Positions 44,530 through 56,589 are shown, counted from the first letter of the stretch. The stretch is DNA of 64,000 nucleotides from Megaustenia siamemsis (GCA_032433765.1 JAVIAB010000008.1:46003106-46067105), one strand, 5' to 3'. Notes: generated by a model not told the origin, from the letters alone. Program-made: numbers and translations.

Positions 44530-45170
44530 ATTTCATTCAGTGCCATCTTCGCATCGAAGGTTAGCCACCATGGAGCGCCATTCCACTCTGTCTCTTTCTT
44601 TGATGGTACAGACTATCATAGGCTGACTTGTCCATCTTTTGATGTTACTCGTCCATGTTAGTCTTGGTCTGCCTCTGCCTCTTTTACCTTGTATTTTCCC
44701 TTCCAATATTACTTTTATTAGGCTGTTGTGTTTTTTAACATGCCCAATAAATTTCAGTTGTCTTGCTCTAATTGTGTTTAGTAGTTCTCTTTTCATTTTT
44801 AGTTGTTTTAAAACTTCTTCGTTTGTTTTCTTTTCTTTCCATTCAATTCTACCTATTCTTTTATATATCCACATTTCAAAGGCTTCAATTTTCTTTTCTG
44901 TTTTCTTGTCTAATGTCCATGTTTCTGCACCATACAGGAATATTGAGAAGATGTAACATTTTGCTATTCTTAGTTTTAGCCCTGGTGTTATTTGTTTTGA
45001 TGTTAGTATACTTTTCATGGCATTAAAATTACTTTTTGTCATACCTATTTCTTTTGTTTATTTCAGTTGTATATTTTCCATCACTGGTTTTAGTATGTCC
45101 CAGGTAGTTGTAGCTCCGAACTGTCTCTATGTGTATTTCTTTAACTCTGATATTTATTTGTAGGAACACA
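44530..45170 (-). mobile_element. LINE-A copy, minus strand
   Basis: A 169-codon open frame (45042 down to 44533) reads MTKSNFNAMKSILTSKQITP, LYGAETWTLDKKTEKKIEAF, MWIYKRIGRIEWKEKKTNEE, GHVKKHNSLIKVILEGKIQG and ends DRVEWRSMVANLRCEDGTE. Upstream, the thumb block with TTWDILKPVMEN-like sequence can be followed to about 45170. This is the least damaged LINE-A C-terminus here. Confidence 0.88.
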
Positions 45171-45174
45171 TTTT

Positions 45175-46060
45175 AAAAAAACAATTACTTCCATTCCAAT
45201 TTTGTTGGCCATCACATATTTCCCAGACCCTACTTATGGGTATACATTATAATTATGTTTTATTTCTTTCTTTAGACAGCACTGATTCCTTAATGCTGTT
45301 TTCTTGTAATAATTCCTTGTATTAATTTAAGCTACCCATATCAGCATTGTTCTTCTAAAAAAAATATACAAACATTCTCAATTCTCATTATCACTCCCAT
45401 AAAACATTTATTAGCTGCACGTAGCCTTGCAATGTTCTAATGCTCATTCAATATGCCCAGGACTAATTGGCTAGTACGTTTTGTTTGAAAGAAACTTAAC
45501 TCAGATTTCATAAACCAGAGCTCGTTTTATTTCTGCTTTAATCCCTGCATCCTCAGTTGAGATTGAACTAGGATATCTGTATTTTGCTACTTCCTTCCCG
45601 CCTTCTATTATAATTCCCAAAACTAATTACGGTCAAACCAGGATGAGCGAAACATCTCAGGTCTGCAAATAAATATTCGGCTTAGTTCTTTATCTCAAGG
45701 GAAATTATTTGATCAACAAGTTTAATAAGACCTTTTAATTAAATAAGTGACAGAAGCAAACATGTGTTCCCTTATGACAATACATTGTTTTTATATATGC
45801 ATACAAAATGATATATTTATTGTTCTGGTCGTGTGAGGATATGTGATGATAAAAGAGCTGATTCGCTGAACTGATAACTACCAATGTCGAGGACCATAAG
45901 TGTAATCAATAATCAAGATATGAGAAGATTGTACGCTAAAATAAATTTGAGTTACTTCCATCAAAGTATTCTTCTTCTTAATTTGCCAACTGACATTCTT
46001 CCAACTGTCAAGGAGAGATATCATTTATAAATAAAATTAGAAAAAAATAATTGGGTGGGG
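45175..46060. other. Intron sequence, nothing recognised
   Basis: AT-rich, no coding or repeat family seen. Confidence 0.45.
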
Positions 46061-46067
46061 GGGGGCT

Positions 46068-46385
46068 GGTTGGTCTCGAGGCAAGACGCCGGCCTCGAGA
46101 CAGAGAGGTTGTGGGTTCAAATCCCGGTTGGTTGAGATTTTTATTTATGATTTCTCTCTGCGGCAACCACCTCTAGTCTTAGCAGCGAGGCCCGGCTTGA
46201 AGCGTCAATTACTCATCGACGGAAAAAAATATGAGTACCTCCGAATTCGGAGTTATCTGCCTGTGCGGCGAGAGACCCCTGTGCATACGACTGCCAGGGA
46301 AAAATGGACTAACACGCAAAATTCAGTTCCTAGTCTCTAGGGACTTCGTCAGAGGTAAAAGCTGGCGAACGAAAAAAAAAATTAC
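46068..46385 (+). mobile_element. SINE-3, plus strand
   Basis: A tRNA-like head spans about 46071-46137: TGGTTGGTCTCGAGGCAAGA (box A region), GCCGGCCTCGAGACAGAGAG, and GGGTTCAAATCCC as box B. The body (CTCTGCGGCAACCACCTCTA, GAGTTATCTGCCTGTGCGGC, GTCTCTAGGGACTTCGTCA) matches 50936-51245 in inverse orientation. A short A run ends the element. Confidence 0.88.
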
Positions 46386-47134
46386 AATTCATTGCTCTTC
46401 TGTTGGCCTTTCCTGTTATGTTTTCTAGTGTCTCTGATATATAATTAATTTTCATATTTTCATGGTCAGTGCTTGGATCAAAGATCGTATAGAATTATTA
46501 AATTATTATTGGATTATCATCAATGCACTCTGAACATGTCTACATTTGCTCATATCCCTTCATCAAAATGTCCATCTCCGTCCTGCAATTAACAACTCCA
46601 GCTCTGTATTGGAGGATAAGCCCTCTCTTGTGCCTACTAAGTCTTTCGTTTCTGGCTGTGCCCATCTTTACTCCCATCGTTTTCATCTAAATGAATGTTG
46701 TGGGTTAATGGTTGTCAAAGTTGGATCCTTTGTTTGGATCATATGTTCTCATGATGTTTTCTGAAGGCTTGTTGTATCATATTTTGATCTTTCTTATTAC
46801 ATGGCCATTTTACCTGTTGCCTCTTTAGTTGCATCGTGCAGTGGGCACTATTGCTAGATTTTTGTCTAAATTCTCCACTTTCTGATCTTGTCTCTTAAAC
46901 CGTTTCCTGTTATTCGTCTTACACAATTTTTTTCAGGTGTGTTAATTTTTCTTATTGCTCATGAAACTAGTGTCCAGGTTTGGCACTAGTAGCACAACAT
47001 TGGAATGAAAATTGTGTTGCATTATGGTCATCTACCTCTAGATTATTTTCTTGTTGACAGAAGTGGTGACATCTGTCAAATGATTCACACGTTTTGTTGC
47101 ATCTTGAACATATTTGTGCTCTTTTTGTACTACC
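46385..47134 (-). mobile_element. LINE-D copy, interrupted by a LINE-E piece
   Basis: 46385-46470 and 46725-47134 match LINE-D on the minus strand (TGTTATGTTTTCTAGTGTCT, GGTTTGGCACTAGTAGCACA, TTCCTGTTATTCGTCTTACA). Between them 46505-46690 is a minus-strand LINE-E 3' end (CTCTGAACATGTCTACATTT; CTGGCTGTGCCCATCTTTAC). All frames are broken. Confidence 0.75.
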
Positions 47135-47146
47135 ATATGCCACTAG

Positions 47147-47744
47147 TAAATGAATTTAAATATTTGGGAACTTTGTTAACCTCAGACGGAAATGTACAAA
47201 AGAGATGAGATGTAGAATGGCCCAGGCAAAGGCAGCTTTCCAAAAAATGAGGAAGATACTATGTAATCCATTTTTGACAATAGAAACAAGAAAAAGAGTT
47301 CTTAAATGTTACGTAGAGCCAGTCTTAACATATGGATGCGAATCATGGACAATAGGACAACAGACAAGAAAATCACTATCGTTTGTAGAAATGTGATTTT
47401 ACAGAAGAATGTTGAGAGTACCAGGGGCAGCTAAGAAGAGTAATGTAGATGTTCTGAGAGAGGTCAAAGCAAAAAGAGAGCTAATTTCCAATGTTAGGAA
47501 GAGACAATCATCATTTTTTGGCCATGTAATGAGAAGAGAACAACTTGAATATATTGTAACAACTGGAAAAAATTGAGGGACGAAGAGATAGAGGGAAGCA
47601 AAGAGAAAAAATAACAGACAGCTTAAGAGAATGGCTTGGCAGAAGGTCAACAACAGAAATGATAAATAGCTGCCGAAATCGAAAGTTGTGGAGAGACATG
47701 ATCACCTACGCCACTAGGCCCGGTACTTGATGATGATGATGATG
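47147..47744 (+). mobile_element. LINE-B, 598-bp 5'-truncated insertion with 12-bp target duplication
   Basis: ATATGCCACTAG at 47135-47146 and 47745-47756 flanks a copy running from VNEFKYLGTLLTSDGN through MRCRMAQAKAAFQKMRKILC and RKRVLKCYVEPVLTYGCESW to the usual C-terminus and a (GAT)n tail. A few frameshifts are present. It inserted within or at the edge of the LINE-D copy. Confidence 0.92.
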
Positions 47745-47832
47745 ATATGCCACTAGAAAGGTAGAATGTTAAATCCACCACCTGCATTAATTGTTTATCA
47801 ACTATTGCTATGTTAATGTTATTATTTTAACA

Positions 47833-48150
47833 TGTGGTCTAGGTAGCCTAGTTGGGATAACCATCCGACAAGGCTACCGACAATTGGACAACCCATTTCC
47901 GATTTACACTGGAAGCAGTGAGAGTTGTACTCGTGGTTGGAATATAAAATGTGCGGTCGACCCAGCTGCTGGCAGAAATAGGTACCAGGGTATTACTCTG
48001 GGAAGGTGAGGAATGCCGCCTCGTATCGTGAGTTTCATTTCTTGAAGCAACACTGTTCAGAAGTCTCCAAATACTTCTGAATAGGCAGCCGAGCACATAT
48101 GGGTGAAAACTCATGTGCTAAGATGCCGATTCAAGTCTCGTACTTTACCT
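47833..48150 (+). mobile_element. SINE-2, 318 bp, with 14-bp target duplication
   Basis: TTATTATTTTAACA flanks it at 47819-47832 and 48151-48164. The head has GGTAGCCTAGTTGGG (box A-like) and CCGATTTACACTGG in the place of box B (degenerate). The body contains GGGAAGGTGAGGAATGCCGC. The 3' part, GGCAGCCGAGCAC..GATTCAAGTCTCGTAC, has a second box B-like motif. Confidence 0.9.
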
Positions 48151-48455
48151 TTATTATTTTAACAAATAATGGAACAATACATATGTAAAATGAAATTTCA
48201 ATTACTTTGATAACAAATTAAACGGTTTAAATATATAATTCACTTGGGAGCAAGCAGCATCAACAAGAAGTATCAAAACCCGATTTAAAGGTGAAAGAGA
48301 AGAAGAAAGATCCTATAACAAAATGTTTAAAGTCACACAATTTACTATGTATGAAGCTATAAACCAAAGAGGAGAGAGAACAAAGCAAAAAAAAAGAACA
48401 TTTTACTATCATCATCATCAAATATCATGTTATATATAAAGATATATCTCCACGA

Positions 48456-48487
<32 letters not shown>

Positions 48488-48533
48488 ACAGCTTTTTATA
48501 GATCCTATTCCTGACCCCGACCAAATAATTCTC

Positions 48534-48836
48534 TTAACTCTTTCAGTACAGAAGGTTTTTATCAATGCAATGGAAGAGATTTCACAGTCCAAATATTTCA
48601 CGATTTTAAATATCAATCTATAAGTTTAGATTTATTTAACACAACATATCATATATACATTTGTAGATAATTGAGCAAAGAATGAGATTTTACTAAGATG
48701 ATACGAGACATGTAAAAAGAATATACTTTGATAATGGTTACACTAATGAAATTGAGCGTAACGCACTCTGCGGCTAAACATACACGACCGAAATTGGCAT
48801 GATGCACGGTGTGTTCAAACATTCCGAAAGAGTTAA
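48534..48836. mobile_element. TTAA-ended MITE, copy 2
   Basis: Ends read TTAACTCTTTCAGTACAGAA on one side and, as complement, TTAACTCTTTCGGAATGTT on the other. The interior matches 7007-7315 inverted (ATTGAGCGTAACGCACTCTG, ATGATACGAGACATGTAAAA). Confidence 0.75.
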
Positions 48837-48839
48837 ACT

Positions 48840-49720
48840 GTTATATTTTCTTCTTGTTCCTCTCTATTTTAACTTCCCTAATTTTGTCCAGTTGTCACAA
48901 TGTATTCCATCTGTTCCCTTTAATTATATGGCAGTCAAAAATTGATGATTAAATCTTATTGATTCTGGAAGCAAGCTTTCAACCTGCTTTTGGCTCTTTA
49001 GATTGTTCTCATTACTCATTTTTTTAAAAATTACTCATATAATTTTAATCATGTATCAAAAAGACCACACAGTGTGATAACTTCACAACATTGGCTACAC
49101 TTAAATGAATCCTCATGATATAAGAGCAAGATCAATAATTAGATAATGCCCGTGAGATGCACTGAAAGTAAACATAGCAAACAGAAGGTGATAGATATAA
49201 CGGAAAGAATAAGATAACATTTTAAGATACAAATTAGATCCATTTTGTTTCTAATATGATAACTCAAATATTTATGCATTTTCTGAGAGCTGCTGAAATA
49301 CCTGTGTGCAATATTATCATACACTCAGGGAGGTAAAAATAATTGCTATCTATTTTTATGTTTAAATAATTGTTAAAAATGCTATGATGTTTTTTTCTTT
49401 TAAACTGCAATTTTTCTTCCCCCCCCCCCCCAATGTCATCCTAGTCTTTGTGCACAGAGGATCAATAAAAATAAATGCTACTAAAATGTCAAATACGACA
49501 CTAAATTAGCTTGTCAGATCATTAATTTATGCCACGGCAATAACTACAATGTCATTTGACATTATAATTGAACAATGAATGTTATTTTTGTTTTCCATGT
49601 TATCAGTGCAATTTGTTATTTGGTGGCCAACATTTGCTTTAGATGTATGAAAACAATCGTATTGTCCTGTCCTGGCATTTTTACTCTGCGTGAACACATT
49701 GTTTTATTATAATAATATGT
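48840..49720. other. Intron sequence with traces of LINE-B
   Basis: 48860-49030 resembles a strongly decayed minus-strand LINE-B end (CAGTTGTCACAATGTATTCC, TGTTCCCTTTAATTATATGG). A C run lies at 49420-49432. The rest is unassigned. Confidence 0.45.
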
Positions 49721-49724
49721 AACT

Positions 49725-50275
49725 ACAAACAGGCACAAATGGGCACAAACAGGAACAAACAGGCACAGACACAAACAGACATAGACATAAACAGGCACAA
49801 ACATGCACAAACAGGCACAAATAACAGACACAAACAGGGGGCCTCGGTAGCCTAGTTGGGAAAAAACACCCGACTGGACTACCGACGTTCAGACAACCCG
49901 TGTTCGATTCCCGCTGGGAGCAGTGTGAATTCTACTCGTGGTTGGAAAAAAAAATAAATACCCCCACGGTAGACCCAGCCGTTGGCAGAATGGGTGCGAG
50001 GGTATTACCCTGGGAAGGTGAGGAATGCCGCCTCGCATCTGAATTTCAATGCTTGAGGCGACACTATACAGAAATCTTCAAACATTTATGGATAGGCGGC
50101 CGAGCACATATGGGTGGAAACTCGCGTGCTAAGACGCCGGTTCAAGTCTCGTACTTTACCTTTACCTTTACAAACAGGAACAAACAGACAGAGACACAGA
50201 CATAGACATTAAATAGGCCCAAACATGCACAAACAAGCCAAAATAGGCATATACAGGCACAAACAGACAGATCTA
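49725..50275 (+). mobile_element. SINE-2 copy inside a CAAACAGGCA minisatellite
   Basis: Short units such as ACAAACAGGC lie on both sides (49725-49838 and 50166-50275). Between them, SINE-2 starts GGGGGCCTCGGTAGCCTAGT and has a good box B, GTGTTCGATTCCC, then the body GGGAAGGTGAGGAATGCCGC and the 3' block GCCGGTTCAAGTCTCGTACT with a (TTTACC) tail. The flanking repeat makes the exact duplication ambiguous. Confidence 0.88.
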
Positions 50276-50504
50276 ATGATCATAGATGACTACAAGGCTC
50301 AAGTCCGATCCAGTTTATGATGGAATGAAAAAAATGATAATAGTATCACACCACAGCGATTGATGTGCCAGAAGAGAAAGCACTTGAACTTCTATTCCTT
50401 GACGGTCGAACATGAAAACACAGATGAATAACATGGGAGTGCTGTAGATTTGTATTTTCTATCAAAAACTGTACTTCAAGTCTTACAAGTTATGACTGAG
50501 AAGG

Positions 50505-50750
50505 TCATTTATGTGTCCTGACAAGAGAATGAGAGTGAGACATAAAGAGACAGAGACAGAGAGTTAGTTGGTGGGAGTGAGAGAGTAACATAGTGAGAGA
50601 GTATGAATGAGAGAGATAGAGAGTGGATGAAAGAGAGAGTGAACGAGAGAGCATGGGAGAGTGAGAGAAAGTGGATGAGAGAGCAACAGTGATTGAGAGT
50701 GTGTGTGAGAGAGAGTAGGAGATATATATATATATATATATATATAGGTA
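50505..50750. repeat. GA-rich repeat and (TA)n
   Basis: Purine-rich degenerate AGAGAGTGA units (50520-50725) followed by TA dinucleotides to 50746. Confidence 0.85.
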
Positions 50751-50935
50751 ACCACACAAAACAAAAGAGCCTACAAAGGAAGCCACTTCAACTACACATT
50801 GTAATCACAACTAAGAAAGCTTGGCCATATCTGCTGGACCAAAGCAAACAGCTATCTTTTCAGTCTGTTTCTATCAAACAAATCTACAAGGCACAAAAGC
50901 ACAGACAAGGAAATCAACTAACCCACTCTTAGAAT

Positions 50936-51245
50936 TTTTTTTCCGTTCGCCAGCTTTTATCTATGACGAAGTCCCTAGAGACTAGGAACTGAATATTACT
51001 TCCCTGGCAGCCGTGTGCACAGGGGTCCTCGCCGCACAGGCAGATAACTCCGTCTTCGGAGGTACTCATATTTTTTCCGTCGATGAGTAATTGACGTTTC
51101 AAGCCAGGCCTCGCTGCTGAGACCAGGGGTGGTTGCCGCAGAGAGAAACAATAGATAACAATCCCAACCAGTGGAGGCGGGATTTTGAACCCACAACCTC
51201 ACTGTCTCAAGGCCGGCGTCTTGCCTCGAGACCAACCAATCTCTT
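50936..51245 (-). mobile_element. SINE-3, minus strand
   Basis: The complement matches 46068-46385: head with TTGGTCTCGAGGCAAGACGC and GTGGGTTCAAAATCCC, body and end GTCTCTAGGGACTTCGTCAT. One extra base in box B. Confidence 0.87.
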
Positions 51246-51694
51246 AGAAATAAGAGAGGCTATAAAACAGAAAGTATAACCAGCTCCATGCAATGAGGAA
51301 CTCCAATGTTTTCTTTGTCCGTGTCAATGATTGTAAAAATGAGTTTTATTCTTCTTCTGCGATCATGCCTCATACAGACTAGGATTCTGGACTCTCTAAT
51401 GAAGGAGGCTGTTTGTTTCAGTGATTCAGTTGCCCCATAGAGTTTCTTTTCCAGTGTGGTGGATGTGATCCACATTGAATTCCTCAGGTCTGTGGGCTAT
51501 CCTAAAGGGTGTGTTTTGTTGTCATGTTATCAAGGGTATAGTGCCATTGATTGATTGATTTGATAATATATTTAGCTTCATTGCAGCTGATCAGATGGTT
51601 CTCTTGTGGTATTTCCCTTCCACCCAAGCTAGTTTGTCTGCGCATTCATTTCCTCGAATAATGCATTCCACTGGAGGACCATATTCTGGAAATT

Positions 51695-51745
51695 ATTAAA
51701 AGTAAGTTATAAAAGTGAATCACAAAAGTGAGTTACAAAAGTGTT
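51695..51745. repeat. 13-bp repeat, left flank of LINE-E
   Basis: AAGTTATAAAAGTGAATCAC then AAAAGTGAGTTACAAAAGTG, the same unit as in 54505-54690. Confidence 0.8.
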
Positions 51746-51759
51746 TCATTGTTTCTACA

Positions 51760-54500
51760 ATGGTGACACCTTGACAGGCCATCCTTGTGCGCAACAATAT
51801 GGTGGCAGCTGAGGTTGATATGTCTGCGTGGGACAATGCAGAATTGCAGGTACATGTGGTTAGGGTGCAGACCCGAGTTCATTTCGTAATTGTAAATGTG
51901 TATGCCCGTAATGGGAAGGTGAACACACAACAATGGCAGAATCTCTTCGAGTTCAATGAAGAGAACGTCATTTTCTGCGGAGACTTTAATGCTAGAGGAA
52001 ACCAGTGGGGTAACATCATAACCAACAAGCTGGGAGAAGACCTAGAGAACGCACTAGTGTCCGTCGATTTAGTGTGCTTGAATGATGGAAGGGCAACAAG
52101 AATGGCCACTCGAACAGGAGATTCTGATAGTGTCATAGACCTGGCACTGGTGTCTTCCACCTTCGCACCGGCTTGCAGGTGGAGTGCACTGGGGTTCCAC
52201 GGAAGTCATCACTATCCATGTGTCCTCCTAATTAAGAAAAGCAGGAATAGAAGCCATAAAAGAAAGCTCCACACATTCCATTACGAGAAAACAGACCAGG
52301 ACGTCATTAGCAAAATCAGACATAGGAAACTGAGTGCCCCTCGTAGGAGGCAGGAGAGATGGACGCAGACACCCTGGTGGAACGTAGAAGTCGAGGAAGC
52401 TTGGCGGTACAAGAGACAAACGGCCAAGACATGGCAGAAAGCCAGAAAGAATGGAAGAACACAACCTGAGCTCTTGAAGTGTCTGAAAGAAGAGGTCGAC
52501 CAAAAAATGATGCACTTTAAACTATGTGCTAAGGAGGCTAAGGATGCCAAATGGGATGACTTCTGTAAAAAAGTGTGCTCAGAAAAATCGCTAGCCACAT
52601 TCTGGCGCCTTCATCAGAGCATGAATGGCACAACACGACACAGAGGCATACCAGACTTTCAGAGCAGTGGCCGGATATGGCACAAATCTGATGAGAGCAA
52701 TGGGAAGGCCCTGCTTGTCCGCTACATTGAGCAGTCGGACCAAAGAAATGAGGCTGTAAGAATGAGGATACGGGGATCGCTGTCAACATTGTGTAAGGAT
52801 GTAGGGCTGGAAGAAGATCACACAATCACAACCGATACCATTCGCACAACACTTAAAAAAGGTCACACAACACTTCCTGGTCCAGATGGTGTTCAGTACG
52901 ATGACATAGGCGATTTAGCTGGCGACGACTTGAAAAAACTGGCCAATGACTTTAATGCCAGTATTCGGAGTGGCCAGATTAAGGAGGAGTGGTTACACAG
53001 CTATTTACCACCTTTACCGAAACCAAACAAGGACCATTCTCAGATCAGTGCCTACAAAATCATCAAAATTCAGAACATTGCGGGCAAACTGCTGGAGAAA
53101 TTAGTTTCCCGTGTCCTCACCTGTCACCTTGAACAGAAACGTGCATTCCCACCCACACTCGGAGGTCATAAATAAAACATAGAGACATGGCTCAATGCGG
53201 CAGTCTTTGCCTATGACGTCTTCGAAGGCTTCCACAGACGAGAGGAGACATTTGCTGCTGTTATAGATCTGGAGGATGCATACACCAGGGTACCATTTGA
53301 ATATCTCATCCATATGCTCCTCAAACTGGCGGTGCACCCCTTCCTCATTAGATGGATCGCCGCGGCACTGTTTCAGAGGAAGGTGATACTCAGATGTGGA
53401 AGTTAGTCATCTGAGCCAACATCCATTTGTCCAGGGTTGCCACAAAGCTCACCATTGTCAACAGTTCTATCTAACCTGTACAAAATCACGATCACGGAAC
53501 AACAGCTGGATGGGAGGGGAAGAACTATGACTTTTGCTGATGATATTCTGGCATATCGACAGGGAAGAGACAGACGGGGAATCGCCTCCACAATGCAAGA
53601 CGAACTCGATCGCATTTCTTCCTGGGCCAAGCAGAAGATGTCATCAAGCAGGTCTGTGGGCTTACCAATATCAGAGTTGGTGAGGAGTAGATACAGGTGC
53701 CTACATCATTCAAGGGGACTTTCTCGTGTATTGTCACACTTAACAGGGAAAGTAGGGAACAGAACCCGGTCGTGGTTAATGTTGAGGTCAACGATCTCAT
53801 CTGCAATAACACGGATGAGAATAGATGCAGTCATCTATACAGACGGATCTGTAATACGACACCAAAGAAGTGCATGGGCATTTATAGCACGCTCGGCAGG
53901 CAGAATAGTCTATGAAGACAGTAGTGCATACGTCATGACCACGAGTAGCATGACAATGGAGGTGATGGCAGTGACCAAAGCATTCAAATGGTTAGAGTCA
54001 CAAGACTACACCCATGCATGTATACTGAGTGATTCGATGAGCATGATAAAAAAAAAAGTGGAGGCGGGCTCTGTACGCATCCAATGGGTAGAGTCGTAAC
54101 AGAAATCCAAAATACGTAAGGTCACCTTTGTCTATGTCCCTGGACATGCGGGAGTACGGGGAAATGAAAGAGCCGACAGGTTGACTAGCTAAGCTGTCGT
54201 TGAGGACGGGCAACCAATGCATCGGGCGGACATCATCAATGCCCTCCGAGATGTGGGAAGAGCACAGAACTTCGACAAACACAGATCCACGTCACTTCTT
54301 CGGATGATGGAAATGGGAGTTAAGATGTGCACAGCCAGAAATGAGAAACTTAGTGACCGTGTATGAAGACTTATCAACCAACATAGAACTGGAGTTATCA
54401 GTCGCTGGGCACTGCGGGAATTGCCGAGGAGGGGATCTGAGCATCTATGGACATGTTCGGAGTGCAATGATGATGACCCGCAAATAACTCAATAACTCAA
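51760..54500 (+). mobile_element. LINE-E, near-complete but broken: endonuclease, RT, RNase H
   Basis: 51787-53172 is open for 462 codons: APE endonuclease (CGDFNARGNQWGN, DSVIDLALVSS, HGSHHYPC) then RT start (LPGPDGVQYDDIG, YLPPLPKPNKDHSQISAYK). After TAA at 53173 the frame continues as ETWLNAAVFAYDVFEGF, DLEDAYTRVPFEY (motif A), GLPQSSPLSTVLSNLY (motif B) and FADDILAYRQGRD (motif C). RNase H follows (IYTDGSVIRHQRSAWAFIAR; MTMEVMAVTKAFKWL; ILSDSMSMI; VPGHAGVRGNERADRL) and CSECNDDDPQITQ ends it. At least four frame breaks, one in an A run at 54049-54058. The endonuclease N-terminus is missing. An RT followed by RNase H suggests the I/Jockey-related group. Confidence 0.9.
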
Positions 54501-54690
54501 TATAAAAGTGAGTTACAAAAGAGTTATAAAAGTGAGTTATAAAAGTGGGTTACAAAAGTGAGTTACAAAAGTGAGTTATAAAAGTGAGTTATAAAAGTGA
54601 GTTATAAACGTGAGTTATAACTGTGAGTTATAAAAATGAGTTATAAAAGTGAGTTGCAAAAGTGAGTTATAAAAGTGGGTTATAGAAAAC
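54490..54690. repeat. 13-bp repeat, right flank of LINE-E
   Basis: About 14 copies of GAGTTATAAAAGT with A/C variants (GAGTTACAAAAGT), directly following the 3' end of LINE-E. Confidence 0.9.
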
Positions 54691-54752
54691 CTTTGCAAAT
54701 TTCTACATAAACAGAAAACTTGAAAAGAATGGATGATGAAGTAAAAACATAC

Positions 54753-54956
54753 CAACTACTCTCTGTGATTTCTCACTCTTTGACAGGCTGAAAACGCCAT
54801 CATCATCTCCTGGGTCATCATGGTATTTGGTCTCAACTTCCAGAAGAAACTTCTCAATAAAGGGACATTTGTATCTGGTCTTGGTGTATGGATATGCATT
54901 CCAAGCCTCCTCTTCTACTCTTAGGGCAGACTTGGGCAAAATAGCACGGAACCAAC
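54753..54956 (-). CDS. PITPNM: PITPNM coding exon, PITP domain part 2
   Basis: A 204-bp phase 1-1 exon encodes WFRAILPKSALRVEEEAWN, then AYPYTKTRYKCPFIEKF and on to SKSEKSQRVV. The EAWNAYPYTKT block is a PITP signature; its Asn aligns with Asn90 of PITP-alpha, a lipid-headgroup contact. The acceptor follows a run of A/T ending CTAG, and the donor is GTATGT. The last base G pairs with AT of the next exon to give Asp (VVDYIDIV), confirming direct splicing to 40265. The 3' splice site sits against an uninterrupted run of T on the plus strand (54961-54976), and a 36-bp array begins about 75 bp further upstream in the intron. Confidence 0.93.
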
Positions 54957-55029
54957 CTAGATTTTTTTTTTTTTTTAAATAAAAAATTAAGGGCATATAT
55001 AGCGCCTTGTATATTTTCTGCTACTAGAC

Positions 55030-55870
55030 ATTCTATAGCACTTTCTATAATATATGTTACAATACCTTCTATAGCACTTTCTATAATATATGTTACAATA
55101 CCTTCTATAGCACCTTCTATAATATATGTTACAATACCTTCTAAGCACTTTCTATAATATATGTTACAATACCTTCTATAGCACCTTCTATAATATATGT
55201 TAAAATACCTTCTATAGCACCTTCTATAATGTATGTTACAATACCTTCTAAGCACTTTCTATAATATATGTTACAATACCTTCTATAGCACCTTCTATGA
55301 TATATGTTAGAATACCTTCTATAGCACCTTCTATAATATGTGTTACAATACCTTCTATAGCACTTTCTATAATATATGTCACAATACCTTCTATAGCACC
55401 TTATATAATATATGTTACAATACTTTCTATAGCACCTTCTATAGCACCTTCTATAATATATGTTACAATACCTTCTATGCACTTTCTATAATATATGTTA
55501 CAATACCTTTCATAGCACCTTCTATAATATATTTGTTATAATACTTTCCATAAAGACTACACTATTTGCTACAATACCTTACATAATGACTCACATACTA
55601 TTTGTTACAATATTTTCTATAGCACCTTCTATAATATTTGCTACAATACCTTACATAATGACTCACACAATATTTGCAACAATACCTTCTATAGCACCTT
55701 CTATAATATTTGCTACAATACCTTACATAATGACTCACATAATATTTGCTACAATACCGTACATAATGACTCACATAATATTTGCTACAATACCTTCTAT
55801 AGCACCTTCTATAATATTTGGTACAATACCTTTTACAGTACCGACTACAACATCTGTAACAATATCTACT
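55030..55870. repeat. 36-bp AT-rich array
   Basis: The unit reads CTTCTATAGCACCTTCTATA then ATATATGTTACAATAC. From about 55550 a second variant with ACATAATGACTCACATAATA takes over. Multiple-of-three length leaves Ile/Tyr-rich frames open on both strands. Confidence 0.92.
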
Positions 55871-55939
55871 ATAAGACTTTTCACTTGGTGATCTGTGTTT
55901 AACTTTTATATTTACATTTGTCGCCCCAGATTAGGATCG

Positions 55940-56050
55940 CGTTGACTTGTATCTGCTGACGGCTATTGCCGAAATGTTAAAGTTTGTCTTCTCTTTCTAT
56001 TAGTTTAGCAACGTTCATACCATTTTGCGTTTATTTTACTTGATTATGTA
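55940..56050 (+). other. Hairpin-bearing Penelope-like 3' end
   Basis: CTGAC, GGC-TATT-GCC stem (55961-55970) and GAAAT, followed by AGCAACGTTCATACCATTTT and TTTATTTTACTTG, the same tail as 58935-58960. The catalytic-type core is incomplete (CTGAC in place of CTGANGA). Confidence 0.45.
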
Positions 56051-56589
56051 GCTCTACTTGCGGCTCCGCATAGTATTTAATATTTTATATCTGTGCTAAT
56101 CTCCACCATCTACTATAACACTTTCTATAAACTATTCTATAAAATCTATGATATAAAAATAAATAAAATATCAGACATTTATCCCATCTGTGGGGCCTGT
56201 CAGGAGGGAAAGTTTGAATAACAAAAGTAACACGCTCAGTGCAGGCAGCATAAAGTGTTTGTGTCAGAACTTTTATTACACCCTCAATAGAAACACCTCT
56301 TGACACACAATAATTGTAACCGGCATCCGCCTGACTAAAATAAATGGTTTTGAAAGCAAATGTCTATGTAGGATCTTCAATATAAATTGAAAAATTTATT
56401 ATAAAAACAAACCGATAAGAGATGGATCTCAATAGAAATATAGGTCGAGAAGACATAAGAAGAAGGAAGAAAATGGTGTTGGAAATACATCAGTCACATA
56501 AAGGTAAAAGTAAAGTAAGAGAGTAAAGACTAATTAGTCACATACTGAGAATGAATGTAGGGGTCGATGGTGATAAGTCAGTAGTTTGG

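Noticed and set aside
51787..53175. 462-codon open frame as a host gene
   Set aside because: It carries APE endonuclease and RT motifs (GDFNAR, PGPDG) and continues downstream as a retrotransposon, so it belongs to LINE-E.
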